Assembly: GCA_023394255.1 (NCBI GenBank)
Contig: JAEXAZ010000230.1
Span: 1 to 17,890, forward strand
DNA from: Bacillota bacterium
GTDB lineage: Bacteria; Bacillota; Clostridia; Oscillospirales; Ruminococcaceae
Reading direction: 5' to 3'
DNA length: 17,890 bases
This document shows, in pieces, positions 1-6,305 of this stretch (position 1 is the stretch's first letter; each line of letters begins with the position of its first letter). The position numbers and the translations under genes were made by a program. The notes under the pieces are model-generated. The model did no database searches. It saw nothing but the letters and a program-made list of their open reading frames with translations, and was not told the origin of the DNA.

Positions 1-1462
1 GATCCTTGCGGATACATACTTCGGGTCGCTGGTGAGTGAAAAAATACAGGCCTCAGGGCTGTCCGCCCCTGCGGCTGTCCTGCAAAGCTGTGAGGAGATG
101 GCGGCCCCGATTCTGGAACTGGAGGACGCCTATCTGAGGGAAAGGGCGCTTGACATTCAAAATGCCGGGATACAGATTGCCGAAATCCTGCTTGGGATTC
201 AGGAAACGGAGCTCAAGACGCCCGCAATCCTGTTCGGGGAGGAAATCGACCCATCGCTGATCATCGGCTTGTCGCAGGAAACTGCGGGGCTCATCGTCGG
301 AAGCGCCAGCGTGACCTCACATGCGGTGATTCTCGCAAGATCCAGAGGAACCCCGACACTGGTGGGAATGCCAGACCTGCGCGGGCAGATTCCGGACAAC
401 ACCCCGGTCATCCTGGACGGCGGGGAAGGGCTTCTGATTGTCAACCCGGATGAGCGGACGATTCAGAACTATCAGGCAAAGATGGAGGAACAGCGGCGGG
501 AGGAGCAGGAATGCTGCCGTCTCGCGCCGGTTCCGGCCTGCACAAAAGACGGATTCCGAGTCACGCTGGCGGCCAATATCGGGTACCCCGAGGAGCTTGA
601 ACAGGCCGAGCGGTACGGCTATGAAGGGGTCGGGCTCTACCGCACGGAATTTCTGTTTCTGGGAAAAAGCAGTTTCCCGACGGAGGAGGAGCAGTTTCAG
701 GCATACCGGAGTGCCGTTGAACGGTGTAAAAACCGCCGCTGTATTATCCGCACGATGGACATCGGCGGAGACAAGCCGTTGCCGTGCCTGGAAATTCCGC
801 CGGAACGGAACCCGTTTTTGGGCTGGCGGGCGATTCGAATCAGCCTGAAGCGGGCCGATCTGTTCCAGACCCAGATCCGTGCGATCCTGCGCGCCGGGGT
901 TTACGGAAAAGCGGCGATCATGTTCCCTATGATTTCCGGCCTTGAGGAACTGCGTCGGGCGAAGCGGCTGATTTCACAGGCCGCGCGGTCGCTTGAGGAG
1001 GAGGACATCCCGTTTGCTGAGGATATGGAAGTGGGCATGATGATCGAAACGCCCGCGGCGGCGGTTCTGGCGGGGGAATTCGCGAAAGAGTGCGATTTTC
1101 TCAGCATCGGGACCAATGACCTGACACAGTACACATTGGCTGTGGACAGAGGCAATCCCCTCATCAGCCAGCTTTACAGCTATTTTCACCCGGCGGTGCT
1201 GCGGCTGATCCGCCATGTGGTGGAACAGGCGCACAGCCGGGGAAAATGGGTCGGCATGTGCGGGGAAATGGCGGGCGACCCCGCTGCCGCAAGGCTGCTG
1301 TGCTCCTGGGAAATCGACGAGCTGAGCATGAGCCTCCCCCGGATCCCATTGGTGAAACAGGCGGTTCTCGCATGTGAAACGGACCGGCACTGGGCCGACG
1401 CGGTTCTCTCCCTCTCGGAAGCAAAACAGGCGGAAGCCTATCTGAAAGCGCAGACAGAGTAA
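1..1462 (+). CDS. ptsI: PTS enzyme I (phosphoenolpyruvate-protein phosphotransferase), 5' end outside window
   Basis: Enzyme I takes phosphate from PEP onto a histidine and passes it to HPr-type carriers in the cytoplasm. The frame is open from base 2 with no stop, and those first codons continue a typical enzyme I helical domain, so the GTG at 32 is unlikely to be the real start. Roughly 80-90 N-terminal residues should be missing compared with the usual ~575. Visible landmarks are the phosphohistidine segment TSHAVILAR (His codon 320-322), the PEP-binding blocks GVGLYRTEFLF and TMDIGGDKPLP, and the catalytic GMCGEMAGD with Cys at 1259-1261. The His segment reads SASVTSH where most enzymes have GGRTSH. 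It precedes dhaK by 78 bp on the same strand, so it may be a dedicated donor for dihydroxyacetone kinase, or the C-terminal part of a DhaM-HPr-EI fusion. The window cannot decide between these. Confidence 0.9.
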   Translation, partial: ILADTYFGSLVSEKIQASGLSAPAAVLQSCEEMAAPILELEDAYLRERALDIQNAGIQIAEILLGIQETELKTPAILFGEEIDPSLIIGLSQETAGLIVGSASVTSHAVILARSRGTPTLVGMPDLRGQIPDNTPVILDGGEGLLIVNPDERTIQNYQAKMEEQRREEQECCRLAPVPACTKDGFRVTLAANIGYPEELEQAERYGYEGVGLYRTEFLFLGKSSFPTEEEQFQAYRSAVERCKNRRCIIRTMDIGGDKPLPCLEIPPERNPFLGWRAIRISLKRADLFQTQIRAILRAGVYGKAAIMFPMISGLEELRRAKRLISQAARSLEEEDIPFAEDMEVGMMIETPAAAVLAGEFAKECDFLSIGTNDLTQYTLAVDRGNPLISQLYSYFHPAVLRLIRHVVEQAHSRGKWVGMCGEMAGDPAAARLLCSWEIDELSMSLPRIPLVKQAVLACETDRHWADAVLSLSEAKQAEAYLKAQTE

Positions 1463-1540
1463 ACCCGGAAAAGCAGGAACGGATGCAGAAGCAATTCACT
1501 TGCTGCTCATAAATGAAAAAAGGAAAGAGAGGCCTCTGTG

Positions 1541-2542
1541 ATGAAGAAAATAATCAATCATCCGGCGAATGTGGTTGACGAAATGCTAGAAGGGCTTGCA
1601 TTGGCGTACCCGCAATATGTGCGCCGCCTGGAAGGGCTGAATGTGATCGTGCGCGCCGATGCCCCGAACGATAAAGTGGCGCTGATCAGCGGCGGGGGCA
1701 GCGGGCATGAGCCGTCCCATGCCGGATGGGTCGGGGAAGGGATGCTGGACGCGGCGGTCGCGGGCGCGGTGTTTACTTCCCCCACCCCCGACCAGATCTA
1801 TGAAGCGATTAAAGCGGTGGACTCCGGAAAGGGCATTTTGCTGGTTGTCAAAAACTATACCGGCGACGTGCTGAATTTCGAGATGGCCGCTGAGATGGCC
1901 GAAGCGGACGGCATCCGGGTGGAGCAGGTTGTGGTAAATGACGACGTGGCCGTGGAAAACAGTACCTGGACCAGTGGGCGCAGGGGCATTGCGGGCACTG
2001 TGCTGGTGCATAAGATCGCGGGCGCGAAAGCGCAAGCCGGCGGAACACTGGAAGAAGTAAAGGCAGTCGCTGAAAAGGTCATTGCCAACGTGCGCTCGAT
2101 GGGCATGTCCATTTCCCCGTGCACGGTACCGGAAGCAGGCAAACCGAGTTTTGAGCTGACGGAAAATGAAATGGAAATCGGTATGGGAATCCACGGCGAA
2201 CCGGGAACCCATCGGGAAGCCATCCGCCCGGCGGATGAAATTACCGACCTGCTGCTGGAAAAGCTGTTTGCCGATCTTCCGCTGGGAAGCGGCGACGAAA
2301 CCGCCGTTATGGTGAACGGCCTTGGAGCGACCCCGCTGATGGAGCTGTTTATTGTCAACCGCAGGGTCGCGCATGTATTTGCGGAAAAAGGAATCCGGAT
2401 TGTCAAAACGTTCGTCGGAAACTATATGACCTCCCTTGAAATGGGTGGATTTTCGGTTTCGGTCGTGAAGCTGGATGCGGAATTAAAAGAATTGCTGCTG
2501 GCGAAAGCAGACACGCCGGCGCTTGCGCAATTCCAATCTTGA
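1541..2542 (+). CDS. dhaK: PTS-dependent dihydroxyacetone kinase, dihydroxyacetone-binding subunit DhaK
   Basis: DhaK binds dihydroxyacetone through a hemiaminal bond to a histidine so that DhaL-ADP can be used to phosphorylate it. The predicted 333 aa match the family length. Counting from the ATG at 1541, the covalent-binding His is in GMGIHGEPG (His218), the substrate His is in GGGSGHEPSHAG (His56), and the acid/base Asp is in NYTGDVLNF (Asp109). ATG 1541 is preferred over the GTG at 1538 because the purine-rich site at 1521-1532 (aggaaagagagg) is then 8 nt away. The gene follows enzyme I and precedes a DhaS-like regulator, but no dhaL follows it. An alternative is DhaQ, the DhaK paralogue that partners DhaS as a co-activator in Lactococcus. 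The full active-site set favours DhaK but does not exclude DhaQ. Confidence 0.9.
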   Translation: MKKIINHPANVVDEMLEGLALAYPQYVRRLEGLNVIVRADAPNDKVALISGGGSGHEPSHAGWVGEGMLDAAVAGAVFTSPTPDQIYEAIKAVDSGKGILLVVKNYTGDVLNFEMAAEMAEADGIRVEQVVVNDDVAVENSTWTSGRRGIAGTVLVHKIAGAKAQAGGTLEEVKAVAEKVIANVRSMGMSISPCTVPEAGKPSFELTENEMEIGMGIHGEPGTHREAIRPADEITDLLLEKLFADLPLGSGDETAVMVNGLGATPLMELFIVNRRVAHVFAEKGIRIVKTFVGNYMTSLEMGGFSVSVVKLDAELKELLLAKADTPALAQFQS

Positions 2543-2578
2543 GGTTGAGCCGACGAATATCCGACAGTTCCGATATGC

Positions 2579-2608
2579 CCCGGCCGGACCGGAAAAACTC
2601 CGGCCGGG
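2579..2608 (+). other. GC-rich hairpin after dhaK
   Basis: A perfect 10-bp inverted repeat (CCCGGCCGGA with TCCGGCCGGG) has a 10-nt loop and lies 37 bp after the dhaK stop. No U-tract follows directly. It may weakly terminate, or protect the 3' end of the dhaK transcript, rather than act as a classical intrinsic terminator. Confidence 0.5.
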
Positions 2609-2644
2609 CAGCTGCCTGCGCCGGCGAGGCTGTGTTGTGTTCCA

Positions 2645-2667
2645 TTCAGCTGGAATTTCAGTGGAAT
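2645..2667 (+). promoter_or_regulatory. tandem near-repeat upstream of the DhaS-like gene
   Basis: TTCAGCTGGAAT (2645-2656) is followed at once by TTCAGTGGAAT (2657-2667), which differs by one missing base. The pair sits about 25 bp before the regulator start. It could be a binding site for the regulator itself. No clear -35/-10 pair is visible nearby, so this is only a candidate. Confidence 0.3.
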
Positions 2668-2692
2668 CATCCGTATGACAGGGAGGATTTTC

Positions 2693-3352
2693 ATGGTACG
2701 AGTATCTCAGACCAAAGTACAGCTTGCAAATTCACTCAAAAGCTTAATGACAAAAGTGCCTTTCCATAACATTACCGTGCAGAATGTCGCGGACCACTGC
2801 GGAGTCAACCGCCAGACTTTTTATTATCACTTTAAAGATATGTATGATCTCTTGGAATGGATCTATCAGAATGATATCTTCTGCGGATTTCGGGAACTTT
2901 CGGGCAAAAACTGGCAGGCCGTGCTGCTGGATACGATAAAATATGCAAAAAAAAATAAGTCGTTTTTACGGAATACCAACCGGTCCCTGCGCAAGGAAAC
3001 GATAGAAAAATATTTATACCCGTTTATCAACCAGCTGTTTGTGCTGATTTTCGACGATGTTTGCAGGGATTCCTATATCAAAACGGAAGAAAAGGATTTT
3101 ATCCTCAAATTTTTTACACATGCCTACGTCAATGTGATTATTCAATGGATTGGAAACGGTATGCAGGAGGAAGATTCTTTCCTGCTCGAAAAGGTGCAGA
3201 TCCTGCGCGGGATGCTGCAGTCGTACCGCAGCTGTCAGGCGGTCCCCAACACGATTACCATTTATAACGGGCTGCGAAATATGGGTATCAAAGAGGGCAG
3301 GAAGACCCTTCGGGCAAACTGTTCTTATGCTGCCGGAGGCCGTAAACAGTGA
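2693..3352 (+). CDS. dhaS: TetR-family regulator, DhaS-like
   Basis: A predicted 219-aa DNA-binding regulator. Residues about 7-55 form a TetR N-terminal domain: the helix-turn-helix is near residues 29-48, with NVADHCGVNRQTFYYHFKD, followed by the YDLLEWIYQND segment common in DhaS-type proteins. The C-terminal part is helical and ends in a basic tail. ATG 2693 is chosen because GGGAGG at 2681-2686 is 6 nt upstream. The ATG at 2675 lies in front of that site. DhaS of Lactococcus activates the dha operon together with DhaQ. Its position just after dhaK supports control of dihydroxyacetone use. Activator or repressor function cannot be read from sequence. The TetR assignment is firm and the DhaS subfamily is an inference. 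Confidence 0.8.
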   Translation: MVRVSQTKVQLANSLKSLMTKVPFHNITVQNVADHCGVNRQTFYYHFKDMYDLLEWIYQNDIFCGFRELSGKNWQAVLLDTIKYAKKNKSFLRNTNRSLRKETIEKYLYPFINQLFVLIFDDVCRDSYIKTEEKDFILKFFTHAYVNVIIQWIGNGMQEEDSFLLEKVQILRGMLQSYRSCQAVPNTITIYNGLRNMGIKEGRKTLRANCSYAAGGRKQ

Positions 3353-3375
3353 CTGCGACGGCCGCCGTAATATAG

Positions 3376-3408
3376 AAGAAGGCCACCCTGAAAACGGGTG
3401 GCCTTCTT
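3376..3408. terminator. bidirectional intrinsic terminator between the dhaS-like gene and aroD
   Basis: A perfect 13-bp stem (3376-3388 with 3396-3408) around a 7-nt loop, TGAAAAC. The + strand continues with U-rich TTTGTT and the minus strand with an AU-rich tail. It sits between two converging genes and serves both. Confidence 0.9.
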
Positions 3409-3427
3409 TGTTCCATCGGACGTTGCG

Positions 3428-4192
3428 TTATTCGATCAGCCTGTGAAATTCCTGCATGATGCAAAAAAGTTCCTCCGAATCAATCTGCCCCGGCGCGGAC
3501 GCTTTTTCCACCGTGCCGAAGGTCAGCGCGGACCCGGACCATTCCCCGAACAGGCGGCTGGCAACGCCCAGTTTCGTCATGGAGATTGCCGCGACCGGCC
3601 TGTCCGCGTAAATTTCACTCATTGCCACAGTGGCTTCGAGCAGCCTTAACACATCGGTTTTACTGTGCGGGGTCACCGCGATTTTGCAGATATCCGCGCC
3701 CGCCTCCTGGATCTTTCTCAAACGGCCAACGAGTTCCTGTGTTGGCGGAGTTCCGTCAAACTGGTGGTTGGAACCGATCACTTTTACACCGGCAGCATGC
3801 ATGCTGTCGATGATTCCTTTGGCGGCTTCTCCCGATGAAAAGACCTCGATATCCACAAGATCAGGCAGGCCGGTCTCCGCGGCCGCCTGATTGATCTTTG
3901 CGTAACGATCCGGCTCGACGGCAAGGTTCCCGCCTTCTTTGGCGGTGCGCACGGTGAACAGCAGCGGAATATTCCGCAGAACGGGGGACAGCTCCCGCAG
4001 AACGTCTGCGACCATCCCGGGGTCGGATACAGCTTCGAACCAATCGGCGCGCCATTCCACGATATCCGCTTTGCAGCCGACGATTTTGCGCGCGTCCGCA
4101 AGGATTTCCCGCTTTGTGCCCGCGACAATCGGGACGCAGATTTTGGGGACCCCGCTGCCGATGGTCACATTTTTGACGGTAACTGCCCGCAT
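3428..4192 (-). CDS. aroD: type I 3-dehydroquinate dehydratase
   Basis: This enzyme dehydrates 3-dehydroquinate to 3-dehydroshikimate in the shikimate pathway through a Schiff-base lysine. The 254-aa product has the usual class I length and carries the full active site: Glu46 in VEWRADWFE, Glu86 in TAKEGG, His143 in GSNHQFDGTPP, the Schiff-base Lys170 in ICKIAVTPHSKTD, and the C-terminal loop GEWSGSALTFG. The start is supported by a strong aggaaaggggag site just upstream. It has its own promoter (4284-4312) and shares a terminator with the converging dhaS-like gene. No other shikimate genes lie in the window, so a role in biosynthesis versus quinate catabolism cannot be read from context. Confidence 0.97.
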   Translation of the reverse strand: MRAVTVKNVTIGSGVPKICVPIVAGTKREILADARKIVGCKADIVEWRADWFEAVSDPGMVADVLRELSPVLRNIPLLFTVRTAKEGGNLAVEPDRYAKINQAAAETGLPDLVDIEVFSSGEAAKGIIDSMHAAGVKVIGSNHQFDGTPPTQELVGRLRKIQEAGADICKIAVTPHSKTDVLRLLEATVAMSEIYADRPVAAISMTKLGVASRLFGEWSGSALTFGTVEKASAPGQIDSEELFCIMQEFHRLIE

Positions 4193-4283
4193 GTGTCTCT
4201 CCCCTTTCCTGCTTCAACCTCCGGCGAAAGCTGTCAAGGCCGGATTTCAGCGCTAAAGGGCATCCGGTTTGACTAATAGGAGA

Positions 4284-4312
4284 ATTTTACTGTAATTTCG
4301 GCGGTTTGTCAA
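4284..4312 (-). promoter_or_regulatory. sigmaA-type promoter of aroD
   Basis: Reading the minus strand, TTGACA (4312-4307) is followed by exactly 17 bp and TAAAAT (4289-4284). Transcription would begin near 4277, giving a leader of about 85 nt before aroD. Confidence 0.8.
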
Positions 4313-4327
4313 TCTTCCCAGGGGCTT

Positions 4328-4687
4328 TCAGTCGGCGCTGCTGCGCTGTGTATCCTCATCAAGGATATCGCGGAGCACAAGAAGCCCCCTCATGGTCTTC
4401 GGAAAACCGGCCGTGGGGGCGACCAGAAGAAGGGCATGCTCGATTTCCTCGCGGGAACACCCGCCTCTCAGCGCTTTCAGAATATGCGTTGTCAGGGCAT
4501 ATTCGTTCTGGCAGTCGGTCGAAAGCGCCACTTTGATCAGCCAGCGCGTTTTTTCATCCAGAGGACCGCCCTCTTCGTGGACCAGCCGGCCAAAATGCTC
4601 GTAAGCCCGATAAATCTCGCCGTGTTTTGCAATCAGATAATCCAGATTTCGTTCAATCTCATCCCGATTGTCAAAATAATCATGCAT
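4328..4687 (-). CDS. carboxymuconolactone decarboxylase / AhpD-like family protein
   Basis: A 119-aa all-helical protein of the carboxymuconolactone decarboxylase family. The core is WLIKVALSTDCQNEYALTTH, then HILKALRGGCSREEIEHALLL and the glycine-proline region before MRGLLV. AhpD-type members use a CxxC pair for peroxide reduction. Here the first Cys is kept (Cys in STDCQNE) but the second position of the CxxC is Glu, so a thiol-disulfide role of the AhpD kind is unlikely. The reaction and substrate are unknown. The start has a modest aggGtg-type site upstream. It lies upstream of aroD on the same strand (135-bp gap with aroD's own promoter) and is divergent from the TetR gene at 4895, which may control it. 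Family call good, function open. Confidence 0.8.
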   Translation of the reverse strand: MHDYFDNRDEIERNLDYLIAKHGEIYRAYEHFGRLVHEEGGPLDEKTRWLIKVALSTDCQNEYALTTHILKALRGGCSREEIEHALLLVAPTAGFPKTMRGLLVLRDILDEDTQRSSAD

Positions 4688-4833
4688 TGCTTTTTCACCC
4701 TATTCCATCTATTTGCGGCGCCCGCCTGCGACCGTTCATGGCCGCGGACGGAATGCCCGGTAAGAGTAGTATGGGGAAAGTACCGGCCTTATAAACTTGC
4801 GGTCAAAAAAATCTGCGCGATTGAAGAAACCGC

Positions 4834-4862
4834 TTGACAGGGAACATTTTTACAATTATAAT
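4834..4862 (+). promoter_or_regulatory. perfect consensus sigmaA promoter of the TetR gene
   Basis: TTGACA at 4834-4839, a 17-bp spacer, and TATAAT at 4857-4862. This matches the consensus in every position. It should be very strong unless repressed. Confidence 0.92.
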
Positions 4863-4875
4863 GACTGTATAGTCA
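4862..4875 (+). promoter_or_regulatory. palindromic operator candidate for the TetR regulator
   Basis: TGACTGTATAGTCA is an inverted repeat with TGACT/AGTCA arms and a 4-bp centre. It overlaps the end of the -10 box and the expected transcription start. Such a site would block RNA polymerase, so autorepression by the encoded TetR protein is the likely use. Confidence 0.65.
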
Positions 4876-4894
4876 ATGATTAAGGAGTCAAAAC

Positions 4895-5494
4895 ATGAAA
4901 AAGACATCCAGACAGCTGCAAAAGGAACACACAAGGGAGCTTCTGCTCGAAACAGCCTATGAGGTGTTCTCCGAGAGGGGGATTATGAATACCCGCATGT
5001 CGGATATCGCGCAGGCGGCGGGCGTTTCACATGGCACCATGTTTGTCCACTTCCAGACGCAGGAAGCGCTGATTGAAGAGGTCGTTGACACCTATGCGCA
5101 GAAGATTGCCCGGCGTACCCACGAACTCGCACATTCGTGCGAAAGCGTGGAAGCAATTCTGCGCGCCCATCTCGGCGGCATTCTGGAATTTGAGCCGTTT
5201 TATATGCGGCTGGTCATCGAAAGCCCGCTGCTCCCGACCGGCGCAAGGGACTGCATGGTGATGATTCAGTCCGCTGTTTCCCTGCATTTCAGCTCCGCAA
5301 TGCAGCGCCGGGAAAATACGGACGGAGAAGAGGATGTCCCCGCATCCATCCTGTTCAATATGTGGATCGGGCTGATACACTATTACCTTGCCAATAACGA
5401 CCTGTTTGCGCCGGAAGGCCATGTGATCGGGCGCTGGGGAGAGACCCTGCTCCAAAACTTTTTGAAGTTGCTGCCAAAAGCAGCTTTATCATAA
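4895..5494 (+). CDS. TetR/AcrR-family transcriptional regulator
   Basis: The 199-aa product has a standard TetR N-terminal DNA-binding domain at residues about 12-58: YEVFSERGIMNTRMSDIAQ, then AAGVSHGTMFVHFQTQEAL with the helix-turn-helix near 34-53. The variable helical C-terminal half would bind an unknown ligand. The start follows a taaggag site at 4880-4886. It is transcribed from a consensus promoter with an overlapping palindrome, which points to autorepression. The zinc-ribbon gene follows after 27 bp and is probably co-transcribed. The divergent carboxymuconolactone-decarboxylase-like gene is another possible target. Confidence 0.9.
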   Translation: MKKTSRQLQKEHTRELLLETAYEVFSERGIMNTRMSDIAQAAGVSHGTMFVHFQTQEALIEEVVDTYAQKIARRTHELAHSCESVEAILRAHLGGILEFEPFYMRLVIESPLLPTGARDCMVMIQSAVSLHFSSAMQRRENTDGEEDVPASILFNMWIGLIHYYLANNDLFAPEGHVIGRWGETLLQNFLKLLPKAALS

Positions 5495-5521
5495 TTCAGA
5501 ACGAGGAAAGGAAGCGGTGCA

Positions 5522-5779
5522 ATGAAAACATGTATTGCCTGCGGTATGCCGATGACCAAGCCCTCCGATTTCGCGATGGGGGATGAAAACAAGGAGTACT
5601 GCGTCTACTGCGCAAGGCAGGACGGCACGATGCAGTCCTACCCGGAAAAGGTGGCGGGCACAACCGAATTTCTCATCCGCACACAGGGGCTCGATCAGGA
5701 AGCGGCGCATGAAATGTCGGTCAGAACGCTTGCCAGACTGCCCGCGTGGAAAGGGATAGCGGAGGGCGTCTGCGAATAA
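5522..5779 (+). CDS. small zinc-ribbon protein
   Basis: An 85-aa protein with two CxxC knuckles, CIAC (Cys4, Cys7) and CVYC (Cys27, Cys30), spaced as in a zinc ribbon. This is followed by a helical stretch rich in Glu and Ala. It resembles the small 'putative zinc ribbon' proteins of Firmicutes (Pfam Zn_ribbon_2 type). No enzymatic motif is visible. The start has a long purine-rich site (gaggaaaggaag) upstream. It is probably the second gene of the TetR transcript and ends just before a strong terminator. Function unknown: a nucleic-acid or protein-binding role would be a guess. Confidence 0.8.
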   Translation: MKTCIACGMPMTKPSDFAMGDENKEYCVYCARQDGTMQSYPEKVAGTTEFLIRTQGLDQEAAHEMSVRTLARLPAWKGIAEGVCE

Positions 5780-5788
5780 CCGCAGGCG

Positions 5789-5849
5789 CTTTCCCATAAG
5801 CAGAAAACGGCCCATATAAAATATGGGCCGTTTTCTGCTTATGGGAAAG
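5789..5849. terminator. very long bidirectional terminator hairpin
   Basis: The two arms, 5789-5817 and 5821-5849, are exact reverse complements over 29 bp and leave only AAA as the loop. Each strand contains a TTTT run inside the distal arm, and the element sits between two converging genes, 9 bp after the zinc-ribbon stop and 3 bp from the rpiB stop. It should end transcripts from both sides. Confidence 0.88.
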
Positions 5850-5852
5850 AGA

Positions 5853-6305
5853 TTATTTGCCGATCTTTCCGGTTTCTTCGATTTCTTTCATCTGGTCGAC
5901 GCGTACCTGATGCCGCCCGCCCTCGTATACACCGGCAAGCCACTGCCCGACGATCATCTTCGCCAGATCACCGCCGACAACGCGGGAACCCATTGCCAGC
6001 ATGTTGGTGTTATTGTGCTGGCGCGAAAGCAGCGCGGAGTAGGGTTCGCTGCACACCACGCACCGGATGCCCCTCACCTTGTTGGCGGCAATCGAGATGC
6101 CGATTCCGGTCCCGCAGCACAGAATGCCTTTGTCGCATTCCCCGCTGATCACCGCGTTCGCCGCCTTCAGCGCATATTCGGGATAATTGCAGCGCTCGGT
6201 GTCAAAGGTGCCGAAGTCCTTATAGGCCAGCCCCTTTTCCTCTAAATACTGCATAATCACCCGTTTGAGTTCAATCCCCACATGGTCGCTTCCTAAAGCT
6301 ATCAT
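5853..6305 (-). CDS. rpiB: RpiB-type sugar-phosphate isomerase (allose 6-phosphate / ribose 5-phosphate isomerase)
   Basis: RpiB interconverts ribose 5-phosphate and ribulose 5-phosphate, and also converts allose 6-phosphate to allulose 6-phosphate. The 150 aa show the family signature: GSDHVG at the N-terminus, the catalytic Cys64 in ILCCGTGIGISIAANK, CSEPYSA, His97 in SRQHNNTN, and the phosphate-binding GGRHQVRVDQ. The product closely resembles E. coli RpiB as I recall it, including SEPYSA and RVVG. It is the last gene of the allose operon. Its ATG shares one base with the kinase stop (TAATG), so translation is coupled. In this setting its main job is probably allose 6-phosphate isomerisation. 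LacAB-type galactose 6-phosphate isomerase is less likely because no lac/tagatose genes are near. Confidence 0.93.
   Translation of the reverse strand: MIALGSDHVGIELKRVIMQYLEEKGLAYKDFGTFDTERCNYPEYALKAANAVISGECDKGILCCGTGIGISIAANKVRGIRCVVCSEPYSALLSRQHNNTNMLAMGSRVVGGDLAKMIVGQWLAGVYEGGRHQVRVDQMKEIEETGKIGK

Noticed and set aside
1586..2374. 262-codon minus-strand open frame opposite dhaK
   Set aside because: Antisense of a gene with complete DhaK active-site motifs; no start signal of its own.
4436..4837. 133-codon plus-strand open frame
   Set aside because: Mostly antisense to the carboxymuconolactone-decarboxylase-like gene and running into the TetR promoter region.
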